From positions 1 through 64,000 of the forward strand of contig JAUXUK010000073.1 of assembly GCA_030680805.1 (NCBI GenBank): a DNA stretch of 64,000 nt, written 5' to 3'. The notes under the pieces are model-generated. The model was not told the DNA's origin. It searched no databases and saw only the letters and a list, made by a program, of their open reading frames with translations. Of the stretch, positions 35,423 through 45,411 are shown piece by piece. Made by a program: the position numbers and the translations under genes. The DNA is from Sulfuritalea sp. (GTDB lineage Bacteria; Pseudomonadota; Gammaproteobacteria; Burkholderiales; Rhodocyclaceae). Each line of letters opens with the position of its first letter. The first letter of the stretch is position 1.

Positions 35423-36648
35423 CCCCGGCGCAGGCGGAACTGCCCGAACCTTCCGCCGACGCCCGCACCGCGAGCGAAGCACTGAGCACCATCATCGCCG
35501 CCGAGATTGCCGCGCGCGGTGGCTGGATGTCCTTCGCCCGCTACATGGAGCTGGCGCTCTACGCGCCGGGCCTCGGCTACTACTCGGGCGGCTCGCACAA
35601 GTTTGGCGGCCATCAGGCCGGCGGCGATTTTTTGACCGCGCCGGAACTGACGCCGCTCTATGGCCGGGCGCTGGCGCGCCAGGTGGCGCAAATCCTGGCG
35701 GCCTCCAGCCCCGTCGTGATGGAGGCCGGCGCCGGCAGCGGGCGGCTGGCGGCGGACCTGCTGCTGGCGCTGGACGCCCTGGGCTGCACCCCGGAGCATT
35801 ACCGGATACTCGAACTGTCGGGCGAGCTGCGCGCGCGCCAGCAGGCAACGTTGAATGAACGCGTGCCGCAGTTTGCCGACCGCGTCGAGTGGCTGGACGA
35901 ATTGCCGGAGCGCTATTCCGGCTGCCTGATCGGCAATGAAGTGCTCGATGCGATGCCGACCCACGGACTGCGCTGGGACGACGAAGCCGAATCCGGAGCA
36001 GTCGAACGCGGCGTCGGCATTGAGCACGGACGCCTCACGATTGCCGAACGCCCCGCCACGGCAGCGCTGCTGGCGGCAGCGAAATCCATGCCGGTGATCG
36101 CCCCCTACCGCAGCGAGATCAGCCTCGCCGCGCGGGCCTGGGTAGCCGAACTGGCGCGGCGGCTGGAGCGCGGCGCAATGCTGCTGATCGACTATGGCCT
36201 GCCGCGCCACGAGCTTTACCACCCGCTGCGCGACGGCGGCACGCTGCGCTGCCATTACCGGCATCGCGTGCATGAAGACCCTTTCTGGTTTCCCGGCCTG
36301 TCCGACATCACTTCGCATGTCGATTTCACCACCGTGGCCGAAGCCGGTTTCGATGCCGGGCTGGAGGTGCTGGGCTATACCAGCCAAGCCAATTTCCTGA
36401 TCAACTGCGGCATCGGCGAATTGCTGCTGCAGGGAAAAGTCGGCGCTGGCGATACGGCGATCGCAAGGGACGCCGTCCCGGGAGGCGCCGCAGACATGCG
36501 CCTTGCCGACCTGCGCGCGAGCGGCGCCGTAAATGTATTGATCTCGCCCAACGAAATGGGCGAGCTGTTCAAGGTGATCGCGCTCGGGCGCGGCGTGCCG
36601 GGGCCGCTGCTGGGCTTCGCCCGCGGCGACCGGGTGCACGCCTTGTAG
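35419..36648 (+). CDS. SAM-dependent methyltransferase, MidA/NDUFAF7 (DUF185) family
   Basis: GWMSFARYMELALYAPGLGYYSGG...FGGHQAGGDFLTAPELTPLYG, GAGSGRLAADLL, IDYGLPRHELYHPLRDGGTLRCHYRHRVHEDPF. Confidence 0.93.
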   Translation: MTPAQAELPEPSADARTASEALSTIIAAEIAARGGWMSFARYMELALYAPGLGYYSGGSHKFGGHQAGGDFLTAPELTPLYGRALARQVAQILAASSPVVMEAGAGSGRLAADLLLALDALGCTPEHYRILELSGELRARQQATLNERVPQFADRVEWLDELPERYSGCLIGNEVLDAMPTHGLRWDDEAESGAVERGVGIEHGRLTIAERPATAALLAAAKSMPVIAPYRSEISLAARAWVAELARRLERGAMLLIDYGLPRHELYHPLRDGGTLRCHYRHRVHEDPFWFPGLSDITSHVDFTTVAEAGFDAGLEVLGYTSQANFLINCGIGELLLQGKVGAGDTAIARDAVPGGAADMRLADLRASGAVNVLISPNEMGELFKVIALGRGVPGPLLGFARGDRVHAL

Positions 36649-36682
36649 CTAACGCTCATGGAACCGAGCAGCGCCCGCCGAA

Positions 36683-36880
36683 GATGAAACACGCGAAAAG
36701 CCAATTATTCGCCCGCCCCCCTTCCGCTACGCGGCCCACGGCTGGCTTTGCACAGCCAGCCGGCTGCGGCGGCGCGACGCATGCGTCGCGAATTCCCGCC
36801 TCGCCCCTCGCGGGGGGTTACCAATTGGCGCGCGGTGCGCGTCCATCACAGGGGACTCTGAACAAGGGGCTTCACATTAA
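36683..36880. repeat. Intergenic repeat family F, copy 2, also holding the GGCTGGCtttgcacaGCCAGCC hairpin
   Basis: GATGAAACACGCGAAAAGCCAATTATTCGCCCGCCC ... GGTTACCAATTGGC ... CACATTAA. Confidence 0.65.
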
Positions 36881-36898
36881 CCCAAACGGAGAACGACA

Positions 36899-37288
36899 AT
36901 GACAGGAACACCGAAGTACATGACGGGCCTGACCTGCATCCTGCTGCTATCCGGCTGCGGCGACATCAACGTCAGGAAATACATACCCTTCACCAGCGAC
37001 ACGCCGCAGGAGCGCTCGCGCACGCCGGCCAACGCCACCGAGTACCAGTGCAGCGCCGGCAAGCGCTTTTATGTCCGCACGCTGGAAGGCGGGGCGGCCG
37101 TATGGCTGATCCTGCCGGAGCGGGAAGTCCGCCTGAACAAGCTCGGCGCCGGCACGGACCAGCGCTACAGCAATGGCATTGCGGTGCTGGAAATCAAGGG
37201 GAGCGAGGCGACGCTGACCGATGGTGCGACAGCGGCCTTCACCGGCTGCAAGACGGGCGGCAGCGAACCGCCCGCATCAGCCAGGTAG
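36899..37288 (+). CDS. Small lipoprotein of unknown function (MliC-like possible)
   Basis: LTCILLLSGCGDINV lipobox; YQCSAGKRFYVRTLEGGAAVWLILPEREVRLNKLGAGTDQRYSNG resembles C-type lysozyme inhibitor/MliC-type domains. Confidence 0.65.
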   Translation: MTGTPKYMTGLTCILLLSGCGDINVRKYIPFTSDTPQERSRTPANATEYQCSAGKRFYVRTLEGGAAVWLILPEREVRLNKLGAGTDQRYSNGIAVLEIKGSEATLTDGATAAFTGCKTGGSEPPASAR

Positions 37289-37293
37289 GAACA

Positions 37294-37518
37294 TCAGAGA
37301 CAGGCCTGTTCCAGCGCCTTTTCGCACTTGTCACAAAAGCCGTCGTCGCCTACGGGCCCGGGCGTGCCGCACCTGAGGCATACCGACTGATCCGGCACAG
37401 GCGGATTCGCAAGGGGGTCCTGATCGGGAGGAATGGCAGCATCTGTCATTGGTTCGCTCCTGATTGGGTGAATGAGGTTCTTGGCGTCATGGCTTGCCGA
37501 GCGCCTTGCGCACGGCAA
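37294..37518 (-). CDS. Small zinc-ribbon-like protein (start uncertain; may begin at MTDAAIPP)
   Basis: CLRCGTPGPVGDDGFCDKCEKAL: two CxxC knuckles. Confidence 0.5.
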   Translation of the reverse strand: MPCARRSASHDAKNLIHPIRSEPMTDAAIPPDQDPLANPPVPDQSVCLRCGTPGPVGDDGFCDKCEKALEQACL

Positions 37519-38284
37519 CGATCACCCTGGCCGAATCGAACGGTTTAAGCAGATAGCCGGCAACGCGCTGCGACAAAGCCTCCTTGACGACCGCACCCTC
37601 GGCATTGGCAGTCGCCATGACCACGCGCAGGTCCGGATGAACGGCGCGCAGGCAACGCAACACGTTGAGGCCATCGAGTTCCGGCATATCGATGTCAAGA
37701 AACACCAGGTCGGGATGGTGTTCTTCAATCGAACACAGGCCCTGCATGCCGTCTCCCGCTTCGGCCACCACCTCGACGCCCTCGCCGGCGAGCAGGGTCT
37801 TGAGCATGCCGCGCGTCCCGGGGTCGCTATCGACGATGACGCAGCGTTTCGCGGATGATTCCCCTGCCGCATCCGCGGGGTACTCCCCATCGCGCGGCTT
37901 GCTGACGATGCCGATCTGCTCGAACATCTGCAGGATGCGATCCGGATTGAGGGGTTTGGTCACAACACCCATGGCGCCGAGCGTAAATGCCTGCTGGATC
38001 ACTGACTGGTCCTGGGTGCCGCTGACCACCAGCACGGAGGTCTCGACGCCGGTCTCGCGGATCTCGGCCAGGACCGCCAAGCCATCCATGCCGGGCATCA
38101 CCATGTCCAGCAGGACCACATCGGGCTTCAGCTGCCGGATCAGCTTCAGCGCCGCCTTGCCCTCGGCCGCTTCGCCGACCACGTCGTGTCCGTCGCTTTT
38201 GACAATGGCGCGCAACGCGGCCCGCATCGAGGCGTTGTCATCCACCACCAGCACCGACAACCGGCGCTTCTGGCTGCTGCTCAT
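37487..38284 (-). CDS. Response regulator with two REC domains and no output domain
   Basis: LSVLVVDDNASMRAAL...DVVLLDMVMPGMDG and CVIVDSDPGTRGML...DLVFLDIDMPELDGLNVL. Confidence 0.87.
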   Translation of the reverse strand: MSSSQKRRLSVLVVDDNASMRAALRAIVKSDGHDVVGEAAEGKAALKLIRQLKPDVVLLDMVMPGMDGLAVLAEIRETGVETSVLVVSGTQDQSVIQQAFTLGAMGVVTKPLNPDRILQMFEQIGIVSKPRDGEYPADAAGESSAKRCVIVDSDPGTRGMLKTLLAGEGVEVVAEAGDGMQGLCSIEEHHPDLVFLDIDMPELDGLNVLRCLRAVHPDLRVVMATANAEGAVVKEALSQRVAGYLLKPFDSARVIVAVRKALGKP

Positions 38285-38303
38285 CCGGACCGCGCCGCAA
38301 ACA

Positions 38304-38777
38304 TCAGTTGCAGTTCGCCTTGCAGGCCGCCGGATTGGCGGCACAGTCGCCGCCTTCGACCTTGCATTCCGTCCGTGTCCGGTAAGTAAAGCTGACGCCT
38401 TCGCCGTAGCCGCAAACGACTTGCGTCATCTTGCCCTGCTTGCCGACCATGATGGCGGAAGCCTTGGCGGCCTTGACGCTTGCCGGCGGGCGGTCGCAGG
38501 AGACATAGGCGTTGAACACCCCATCCGCCGACTCCCATAGCGCCACGTTTTTCAATGCGCGGTAGCGCTGGTAATCGGTACAGACGTCGGTGTCGCCCTT
38601 GTAGGCCCGGCTGTTGTCGCTGCAGTAGCCGGTGAAGGTGTATTTCAGTTCTTCTTCCGCCGGACAGGCGGCCACCTGCACCGCCGTGGCCAGATCGGGG
38701 CAGGAAACAGTGGCAGCGATGGCAGGAAGCGCCAATGCCGCCAGCAATACGAAAGGAAGCCGGGTCGAACTCATCAA
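38304..38777 (-). CDS. Exported hypothetical protein (Cys-rich)
   Basis: Signal peptide MMSSTRLPFVLLAALALPAIAATVSC; about ten cysteines. Confidence 0.5.
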   Translation of the reverse strand: MMSSTRLPFVLLAALALPAIAATVSCPDLATAVQVAACPAEEELKYTFTGYCSDNSRAYKGDTDVCTDYQRYRALKNVALWESADGVFNAYVSCDRPPASVKAAKASAIMVGKQGKMTQVVCGYGEGVSFTYRTRTECKVEGGDCAANPAACKANCN

Positions 38778-38798
38778 GCAAATCTCCGAAACAGGAAT

Positions 38799-39767
38799 TT
38801 AGAAGCCCATGTGGGTCTTGCCGCGCTGGATGCGCGACGCGTCGAGATCCTTCATCTGCAATTCGTCGCGGTGATCCAGCTTGGCATTGCCGAAGGCTAC
38901 CATCAAGCGCTTCCTCATGTCGCGCGGCGGCACCGCGGCCAGCGCTTCCATGACGTCTTCGGGCGCCTGCGGCGGAAAGCCCCATTGATGATCGGCAAGG
39001 ATTTCCGCGTAGAGCTTGCAGGCGATGCGGAAGGCCTGCTCGGCATTCGGCCGCGGCACGCTGTAGACATTCATGCGGTTGAGGATCGGCTCGGACAGCG
39101 TGCGCTCGTCGTTGGCGGTGGACACCCAGAGGATGTGGCTGGCGTCGATATCCACTTCGACGAACTCGTCCTTGAACTTCTTCGCCGTGTCGCGCTCGAG
39201 CAGGCCGTAGAGCGGGCCCATCGGGTCGTAGCGCGAATCGCCACCGGCCTTGTCCACCTCGTCGAGCACCATCAGCGGGTTGGCGTATTCACCGTGGATC
39301 AGCGCCGCCGCGACCTTGCCCGGCTTGGCGTTGTTCCACTGGCTCGACGCGCCCGAGAGTATCCAGCCGGCCGTCAGCGAACTCATGGGCACGAATTCGT
39401 AGCCGGTGCCCAGGGCAAAGGACAGGCACTTGGCGAAATGCGTCTTGCCGATGCCGGGTTCACCCAGCAGCAGGATGGGCGTGAAATGCACCGGTTCGTT
39501 GCCGGACACCGCCAGCGCCAGGTATTTCTTCAGGTCATCGATGACTTCGGCAAAGTTCGGGCAGTCGTCGTAGAGGCTGTCCAGCGCGTCGGTCGAGGAC
39601 GGCTTGACCAGATAGCGATCGCCGCCGAGCTTCTTCATCTTTTCGTAGATCGCCGAAAGCGCTTCGCTGCGGCCGGCCGGCGCGTCGTCCTGCGCGCGCT
39701 CGATGTCCGTCACGCGATAGATCTCGCGCACGTCGGCCAGCGGAATCTGGATATCGGCTTGAGACAT
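38799..39767 (-). CDS. Stand-alone Lon-like AAA ATPase without protease domain
   Basis: ILLLGEPGIGKTHFAKCLSFALG, PLMVLDEVDKAGGD, SANDERTLSEPILNRM; true start MSQADIQIPLADVREIYRV inside ORF 38799-40211. Confidence 0.82.
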   Translation of the reverse strand: MSQADIQIPLADVREIYRVTDIERAQDDAPAGRSEALSAIYEKMKKLGGDRYLVKPSSTDALDSLYDDCPNFAEVIDDLKKYLALAVSGNEPVHFTPILLLGEPGIGKTHFAKCLSFALGTGYEFVPMSSLTAGWILSGASSQWNNAKPGKVAAALIHGEYANPLMVLDEVDKAGGDSRYDPMGPLYGLLERDTAKKFKDEFVEVDIDASHILWVSTANDERTLSEPILNRMNVYSVPRPNAEQAFRIACKLYAEILADHQWGFPPQAPEDVMEALAAVPPRDMRKRLMVAFGNAKLDHRDELQMKDLDASRIQRGKTHMGF

Positions 39768-39967
39768 GGCGGCGTCCTCCTGTAAGGAAGTTAACGTCGG
39801 CAACACGCTCCAGGTTGAGCGCTGTGTCGTCGATATTTTCCAGACAAGTTTGACGCAAGGCAAAGGCGAACGTTCCGCCGAATTGCCACCGGCAGGCCCG
39901 CCTATTCGACCTGATCGGCCAACCCGCGGCGAAAGGCCTCGGCCGCCGGATTCGCCGCCGCCCGCCG

Positions 39968-40450
39968 TCAGCGCCGCAGGGCTTCGAGGCAGTCGCGTAT
40001 CCCGGGCGGAATCGCCGTTGGCTTGACGTCGTCCCGGCCGACGAAGACATGCACGAAGTAACCCACGGCGGCAGGCGCATCCTCGCCCTGGCGAAACAGG
40101 GCGATTTCGTAGCGCACCGAGGACGTGCCCAGATGCGCGACGCGCAGCCCGGCGTCGATGACTTCGGGAAAGGCCAGCGGCGCCAGATAGCGGCATTGGG
40201 ATTCGACGCAATAGCCGACCACGCGGCCATGGTCGATGTCCAGCCCCCCCGCGTGAATCAGGTGCTCATTGATGACGGTGTCGAAGTAGCTGTAATAGAC
40301 GACGTTATTGACGTGGCCGTAGACGTCGTTGTCCATCCAGCGGGTGGCGATGGCGAGGAAATGCGGGAAGTCGGCGCGGCCCGGAAGGGCGGTGACAGCA
40401 GGAGTTGCGGCGGATTGGGGAACTGCGACAGGCGTGGAAATGGAGTTCAT
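39968..40450 (-). CDS. Acyl-CoA thioesterase (4HBT/YbgC family)
   Basis: FPHFLAIATRWMDNDVYGHVNNVVYYSYFDTVINEHLI. Confidence 0.9.
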   Translation of the reverse strand: MNSISTPVAVPQSAATPAVTALPGRADFPHFLAIATRWMDNDVYGHVNNVVYYSYFDTVINEHLIHAGGLDIDHGRVVGYCVESQCRYLAPLAFPEVIDAGLRVAHLGTSSVRYEIALFRQGEDAPAAVGYFVHVFVGRDDVKPTAIPPGIRDCLEALRR

Positions 40451-40515
40451 CGCGCGTTTCGGAAACATCGAAACGCACGATGATACCAACAGAAGTCAGC
40501 AGGGCGTGCCGGTGC

Positions 40516-40728
40516 TCACTGTTGGTTGAGGTACATCGCAGCCAGAAATGCGTCGGCATCGACATCGCTTCCGTCCTGCGATGTCGCTGCGCGATGCTGA
40601 ACTTCCTGCAAGCCCAACTGAAGCTCGGGGCTGGCAGGGGTCCACTCGGCGTTGAGAACTTCGTCCTCGAACGCTCCGAATTCATCCTCGATGAGCTTGC
40701 CTGTACTCATTTCCATCACCATTAACAT
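40516..40728 (-). CDS. Small acidic protein of unknown function
   Basis: MLMVMEMSTGKLIEDEFGAFEDEVLNAEWTPASPELQLGLQEVQ...; RBS-like AGGAG upstream. Confidence 0.45.
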   Translation of the reverse strand: MLMVMEMSTGKLIEDEFGAFEDEVLNAEWTPASPELQLGLQEVQHRAATSQDGSDVDADAFLAAMYLNQQ

Positions 40729-40863
40729 TTCGGACTCCTGTACGGGAACCGCACGCTTCAAAGGATATAACGTCGCTGCCGCCGAAAAGTTGAATGAAGC
40801 TTCTAATTCCGCGAAGCGTGTTGTGTTAACACCACGAGCTCGCGCAGCCAGCGAGATCAACCA

Positions 40864-42198
40864 CTATGCAGACGCTGGAATTCCCGCCGGCGGGCGCTCG
40901 TTCCATGGCGCCACCTTGAACAGCAGCAGCATCCCCGGCACTGCGAGCGCGGCACACAGCAGGAAGAAGCCGAGCCAGCCCATCTGCTCGATGAGGAAGC
41001 CGGTGGTGGCATTGATGAAGGTGCGCGGCACGGCCGCCAGGCTGGTGAACAAGGCGAACTGCGTGGCGGTGTAAAGGGGATGGGTGGCGCGGGCGATGAA
41101 GGCGACGAAGGCCGCCGTACCGAGGCCCACGCCCAGCGCCTCGAAGCCGATCACCAGTGCCAGTTGCGCCAGCTGCGCCGCGCCCACCGTCTCGTGGCGG
41201 CCGACCCATGCCAGCCAGGCAAAGCCGAAGATCGACACCAGTTGCACCACGCCGAACAGCCACAGGGCGCGGTTGATGCCCAGCTTCACCATCCACAGGC
41301 CGCCGATCAGGCCGCCGATCACCGCCGGCCACAGCCCGGCGTTCTTCGCCACGATGCCGATCTCGGACTTGGCGAAGCCCATGTCCAGATAGAAGGGCGT
41401 CGCCAGCGCGGTGCACATCGAGTCGCCCAGCTTGTAGAGGAAGATGAAGCCGAGGATCATCAGCGCCTCCTTCAGCCCGGCGCGGTTGATGAACTCGTGG
41501 AAGGGTTCGACCACCGCATCGCGCAAGGTCTTCGGCGCATTGCCGGCGACATCCGGCTCGCGCGCGAAAACGGCCAGCAGCATGCCCGGCAGCATGAACA
41601 GCGCCGTGATGACAAACACCTGCAGCCAGGGCAGGCGATCGGCCAGGATCAGCGAGAGCGAACCCGGCACCAGCCCGGCAATGCGATAGGCATTGACATG
41701 CACCGAGTTGCCCAGGCCCAGCTCCGCCTCCGAAAGAATCTCGCGACGGTAGGCGTCGAGCGCGATGTCCTGCGTTGCCGACAGCAGCGCCACGGCGGCG
41801 GTGAGCCAGAGGATGGGCACGATCTCGCTGCCCGGCGCGAACAGGCCGAGCGAGGCGATCGCCGCCAGCAGGCCCACCTGCGTGATCAGCATCCAGCCGC
41901 GACGCCGTCCCAGCGGCGGCGCGTAGCGATCGAGCAGCGGCGACCAGAGGAACTTCCAGGTGTAGGGAAACTGGATCAACGCGAAGAGGCCGATGGTTTT
42001 CAGATCCACGCCTTCGGAGCGCAGCCAGGCCGGCACCAGGTTCAGCAGCAGATACAGCGGCAGCCCCGACGAAAAACCGGTGAACACGCAGATCAGCATG
42101 CGCCGGGTGAACAGCGCGGCGAGCCAGGGCGGCATCAGATCAGATCCAGTGGGCGGAGATTGATTGAAGACCCGGCGCAGCCTTGTCGCAGCGCACAC
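40864..42198 (-). CDS. MFS transporter, AmpG family
   Basis: Multi-TM; FSSGLPLYLLLNLVPAWLRSEGVDLKTIGLFALIQFPYTWKFLWSPLLDRY. Confidence 0.9.
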   Translation of the reverse strand: MCAATRLRRVFNQSPPTGSDLMPPWLAALFTRRMLICVFTGFSSGLPLYLLLNLVPAWLRSEGVDLKTIGLFALIQFPYTWKFLWSPLLDRYAPPLGRRRGWMLITQVGLLAAIASLGLFAPGSEIVPILWLTAAVALLSATQDIALDAYRREILSEAELGLGNSVHVNAYRIAGLVPGSLSLILADRLPWLQVFVITALFMLPGMLLAVFAREPDVAGNAPKTLRDAVVEPFHEFINRAGLKEALMILGFIFLYKLGDSMCTALATPFYLDMGFAKSEIGIVAKNAGLWPAVIGGLIGGLWMVKLGINRALWLFGVVQLVSIFGFAWLAWVGRHETVGAAQLAQLALVIGFEALGVGLGTAAFVAFIARATHPLYTATQFALFTSLAAVPRTFINATTGFLIEQMGWLGFFLLCAALAVPGMLLLFKVAPWNERPPAGIPASA

Positions 42199-42225
42199 CG
42201 GTGACCAGCGGGTTGACCATCCGGA

Positions 42226-42525
42226 TCAGCCTTTACCGGCTTCGGCATGCAGCTTCAAACCCAGCGCCCCGACAACCTTGAGAACGGTGTCAAAGCCCGG
42301 GGTACGTTCGCCGGAAAGCGCCTTGTAAAGGCTTTCCCGCGACAGCCCGGCGTCCCGCGCCACCTGTGACATGCCCTTGGCACGCGCAATATCGCCGAGC
42401 GCCTTGGCGATGAAAGCAGCATCGCCGTCGGCTTCCTCGAAGCAGGCCTCAAGGTAGGCCGCCATCTCCTCGGGTGTTCTGAGGTGTTCGGCGACGTCGT
42501 AGCGAGTGGTCACGGTCTTGCCCAT
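42226..42525 (-). CDS. Addiction-module antidote (HigA-like)
   Basis: MGKTVTTRYDVAEHLRTPEEMAAYLEACFEEADGDAAFIAKALGDIARAKGMSQVARDAGLSRESLYKALSGERTPGFDTVLKVVGALGLKL. Confidence 0.88.
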   Translation of the reverse strand: MGKTVTTRYDVAEHLRTPEEMAAYLEACFEEADGDAAFIAKALGDIARAKGMSQVARDAGLSRESLYKALSGERTPGFDTVLKVVGALGLKLHAEAGKG

Positions 42526-42530
42526 CGTGC

Positions 42531-42827
42531 TTACTCCTGAAGATTGCGTGCGAGGCGCAAAGCGGTCTTGATATCCCGGGCCTGGGTACTCTTGTCCCCT
42601 CCCGCCAGCAGAATTATCAGCTCCCGCCGACGCTTCCTGAAATACACCCGATAACCGGGACCGTAGTTGATTCGCAACTCCGAGACGCCTTCGCCAACCG
42701 GCTCTGCATCTCCGGGGTTTCCTGCAGCGAGTCGTTCGATCCTTGCCTGGACGCGCGCTCTCGCCTGAAGATCGCCAAGCTTGTCGAGCCATTGCGCGAA
42801 GACATCGGCCTTGCGAACTTCGATCAC
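42531..42827 (-). CDS. Addiction-module killer protein (RelE/HigB-like)
   Basis: MIEVRKADVFAQWLDKLGDLQARARVQARIERLAAGNPGDAEPVGEGVSELRINYGPGYRVYFRKRRRELIILLAGGDKSTQARDIKTALRLA. Confidence 0.9.
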   Translation of the reverse strand: MIEVRKADVFAQWLDKLGDLQARARVQARIERLAAGNPGDAEPVGEGVSELRINYGPGYRVYFRKRRRELIILLAGGDKSTQARDIKTALRLARNLQE

Positions 42828-42865
42828 GACGACACTGTATCCGCTTGGCTACACCCTGTCAATGC

Positions 42866-42995
42866 CATGCGGTCGATCGGGCTGACGACTCCTCGGTCCA
42901 CGGCTCGCTTTGCACAGCTCGCCGGCTCCTCGTTCGTGAAGCAACGCTTCACACCAGCCCCATTCTGTCGATGGGGCTGACCACGCCTCGCCCTC
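42866..42995 (-). repeat. Duplicated intI 3'-end segment (42866-42900 vs 42961-42995)
   Basis: 25 of the first 30 aligned positions identical; both encode [10 protein letters not shown] on the minus strand. Confidence 0.6.
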
Positions 42996-43974
42996 CCTTG
43001 TTCAGCACGTGTGTGTAGATCATGGTGGTGGACACGTCGGAATGGCCGAGCAGCTCTTGTATGGTGCGGATGTCGTAGCCGGCCTCGAGCAGATGCGTGG
43101 CAAAGGAATGCCGCAGAGTGTGCACCGACACCGGCTTGCGGATTCCGGCCAAAAACGTCGCGTCGCGGATTGCGCGTTGCAGGCGTTGTTCGTATAAGTG
43201 ATGGCGACGTTCGATGCGGCTGCGCGGATCGGCAGACAGCTCGGGTGACGGCCAGACCCAGAACCAGGGCCACGACACCGCGGCCTGTGGCCACTTGCGC
43301 GCCAGGGCGTCAGGCATCTCGACCCCGGGCCGACCGGCCTCGCGGTCATGCTCCCAAACCGCGCGCGCATGGGCGATCTGCAGGCGCAAGGGCTCGGCCA
43401 GCGCGACAGGCAACATCACCTTTCGATCCTTGCCGCCCTTGCCCTCGCGCACGACAATTTCGCGACGGTCGAAATCCATGTCCTTGACGCGCAGGCGCAG
43501 CGCCTCCATCAGCCGCAAGCCCGTCCCGTAAATCAGCCGGCCGAGAACCGCCATCGTCCCTTCGAGCGACGCCAGCAGCCGCGCCACCTCAGCCTCGGAC
43601 AGCACCACCGGCACCCGCTGCCGCACCTTGGGCCGCAGCATGTCGTCCATCCAGGGCAGGCTGGTTTCCAGCACCTCTCGGTACAGGAACAGGATTGCCG
43701 ACAGGGCCTGCTTGTGCGTCGAGGGCGCCACCGCGCGCTCCGCCGCAAGCCACGACAGGAAGGCCGTCACCTCCGGCGCGCCCATGTCGCGTGGATGACG
43801 CATGCCATTGAAGCGGATGAACCGACGAATCCATTGGACATAACTTGACTCGGTCCGTATGCTGTAATGCTTGTAGCGAATGCGCTCCCGCACCTGATCG
43901 AGCAAGCGGCTGGAGGCCAACGGTGGCCGCTCCGCCGGCTTGCAGGGTTTGGGGAGTCTTTTAGTACTGTTCAT
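42949..43974 (-). CDS. intI: Integron integrase (IntI-family tyrosine recombinase)
   Basis: [56 protein letters not shown], IntI-type insert [61 protein letters not shown]; opposite orientation to the adjacent attC array. Confidence 0.93.
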   Translation of the reverse strand: MNSTKRLPKPCKPAERPPLASSRLLDQVRERIRYKHYSIRTESSYVQWIRRFIRFNGMRHPRDMGAPEVTAFLSWLAAERAVAPSTHKQALSAILFLYREVLETSLPWMDDMLRPKVRQRVPVVLSEAEVARLLASLEGTMAVLGRLIYGTGLRLMEALRLRVKDMDFDRREIVVREGKGGKDRKVMLPVALAEPLRLQIAHARAVWEHDREAGRPGVEMPDALARKWPQAAVSWPWFWVWPSPELSADPRSRIERRHHLYEQRLQRAIRDATFLAGIRKPVSVHTLRHSFATHLLEAGYDIRTIQELLGHSDVSTTMIYTHVLNKGGRGVVSPIDRMGLV

Positions 43975-44092
43975 AACAACAGTATATTGCACAACACGTG
44001 GATTGCAAGGAGTTTTTCGTGACGCCACTCCCAGGTTATGCAGCAAGCCGTCCGCGAAACCCTGCAAATTTGCTGTCGACTTTACGTTAGGG
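43975..44092 (+). other. Candidate attI with core GTTAGGG (44086-44092)
   Basis: Between the intI start and the first cassette ORF; core-like ttacGTTAGGGG. Confidence 0.55.
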
Positions 44093-44097
44093 GCCAC

Positions 44098-44451
44098 ATG
44101 ACCACGCTCATCTTTGTCCTTGTCTTGCTTGCCGTTGTGCTAAACGCATATGCCACGCTAGTCCTTGTTCGGAGTCCGCGCTACGACTTGAGACAGAAGT
44201 GGTTTCAACTCGGAATAGTCTGGCTTTTGCCGCTCGCGGGGGCCATCTTGGTTTGGTCCCTGGCGCACGACGCAAGATCCCTATGGACAACGATCAACCT
44301 TGACAGCAACAGCGGCCTCGACGATGGGGATATCCGCCTAGATAACTACTCCTCGGGTGAGGGAGGGTACGACGGCGGTGGCGGTGGCGCCGGCGGTGAC
44401 GGTGGCGGTGGTGGCGATGGTGGCGGTGGTGGCGGTGGAGGCGGTGACTAA
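44098..44451 (+). CDS. Cassette 1: small membrane protein with Gly/Asp-rich tail
   Basis: Two TM segments, C-terminus [26 protein letters not shown]; directly after attI. Confidence 0.6.
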   Translation: MTTLIFVLVLLAVVLNAYATLVLVRSPRYDLRQKWFQLGIVWLLPLAGAILVWSLAHDARSLWTTINLDSNSGLDDGDIRLDNYSSGEGGYDGGGGGAGGDGGGGGDGGGGGGGGGD

Positions 44452-44569
44452 TGCTTTATTCATTCTCGCGTCGCTATTCGTTTGAAAGCCAAAGGTCGTG
44501 CCGCGTAGCTACTTCACGCACTCTGGCGCTTGCTCCCACGGTGCCTGTCGGCGCTTTTGCGAACCCGGC

Positions 44570-44656
44570 CCCTAACCCGGCGGTCGACCCCGTTCGCTTC
44601 GCTCTCTGGACGCTGCGCGATGAAGCCGCGCAGCGCCGGTCACCTCTACGTTGGGC
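44570..44656 (+). other. attC site 1
   Basis: R'' CCCTAAC; stem GGACGCTGCGCG atgaagc CGCGCAGCGCC; R' GTTGGGC. Confidence 0.85.
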
Positions 44657-44662
44657 ACCTCA

Positions 44663-45370
44663 ATGATTCTGCGCATACTCTCTGACGAGTTTCGATTGCT
44701 GACGTTTCGACGGCCGAGCTCGGTCATGCATACCGAATGGAAATCGTTTTTGGCATTCGGGCTAACCTTTACTTGGCTGGCAGGTATCGGCCGGTACTGG
44801 GACAATCCCAAAGCACATCTGTGGCAGTACCTCGGCCTAGGTTCGGTTGCTTATGTGTTCGTGCTGGCCTTGATCGTTTGGGTTTTACTTGCGCCACTCA
44901 AGCCGAAGAATTGGTCATACCGGAATGTTCTGCTTTTCATAACCTTAACCGCTCCACCGGCTGTGCTCTATGCAATTCCTGTAGAGCAATTTCTGGCGGC
45001 CGAAGTTGCACGGACGGCAAACGCATGGTTTCTTATTGTCGTTGCTACTTGGCGGGTCGCTCTCTTTTTTGTGTTTCTTCGCCGAGCTGCGGGGCTGTCG
45101 CCAGGAATGGTTGTTGTCGCGGCGCTGCTTCCGCTGGTAATAATCATCATCGCGCTCTTCATGCTCAATCTGGAGCATGTTGTTTTTAGCTTGATGAGTG
45201 GCATTCGAGAAGAAGATCGCAGTCCGAACGATTCAGCTTACGGGGTGGTGTTTCTGCTTTCGATGCTGTCATTTATGGCGGCGCCATTTCTATTGATCGC
45301 TTACGTCGTCGCTATAGTGCGTGTCCAGACAGGTGCCCAACCCATCAATCCACAGGACGCTGCGCGATGA
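44663..45370 (+). CDS. Cassette 2: multi-TM membrane protein of unknown function (Yip1-like possible)
   Basis: 235 aa, several TM helices; C-terminus overlaps attC 2. Confidence 0.65.
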   Translation: MILRILSDEFRLLTFRRPSSVMHTEWKSFLAFGLTFTWLAGIGRYWDNPKAHLWQYLGLGSVAYVFVLALIVWVLLAPLKPKNWSYRNVLLFITLTAPPAVLYAIPVEQFLAAEVARTANAWFLIVVATWRVALFFVFLRRAAGLSPGMVVVAALLPLVIIIIALFMLNLEHVVFSLMSGIREEDRSPNDSAYGVVFLLSMLSFMAAPFLLIAYVVAIVRVQTGAQPINPQDAAR

Positions 45371-45404
45371 AGCCGCGCAGCGCCGGTTATGTCAGACGTT
45401 GGGG
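45335..45404 (+). other. attC site 2
   Basis: R'' GCCCAAC; same 30-nt stem as attC 1; R' GTTGGGG. Confidence 0.88.
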
Positions 45405-45411
45405 GTCTTAG

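Noticed and set aside
38799-40211. 470-aa ORF for the AAA ATPase
   Set aside because: N-terminal portion overlaps the thioesterase gene and lacks coding character; start placed at 39767.
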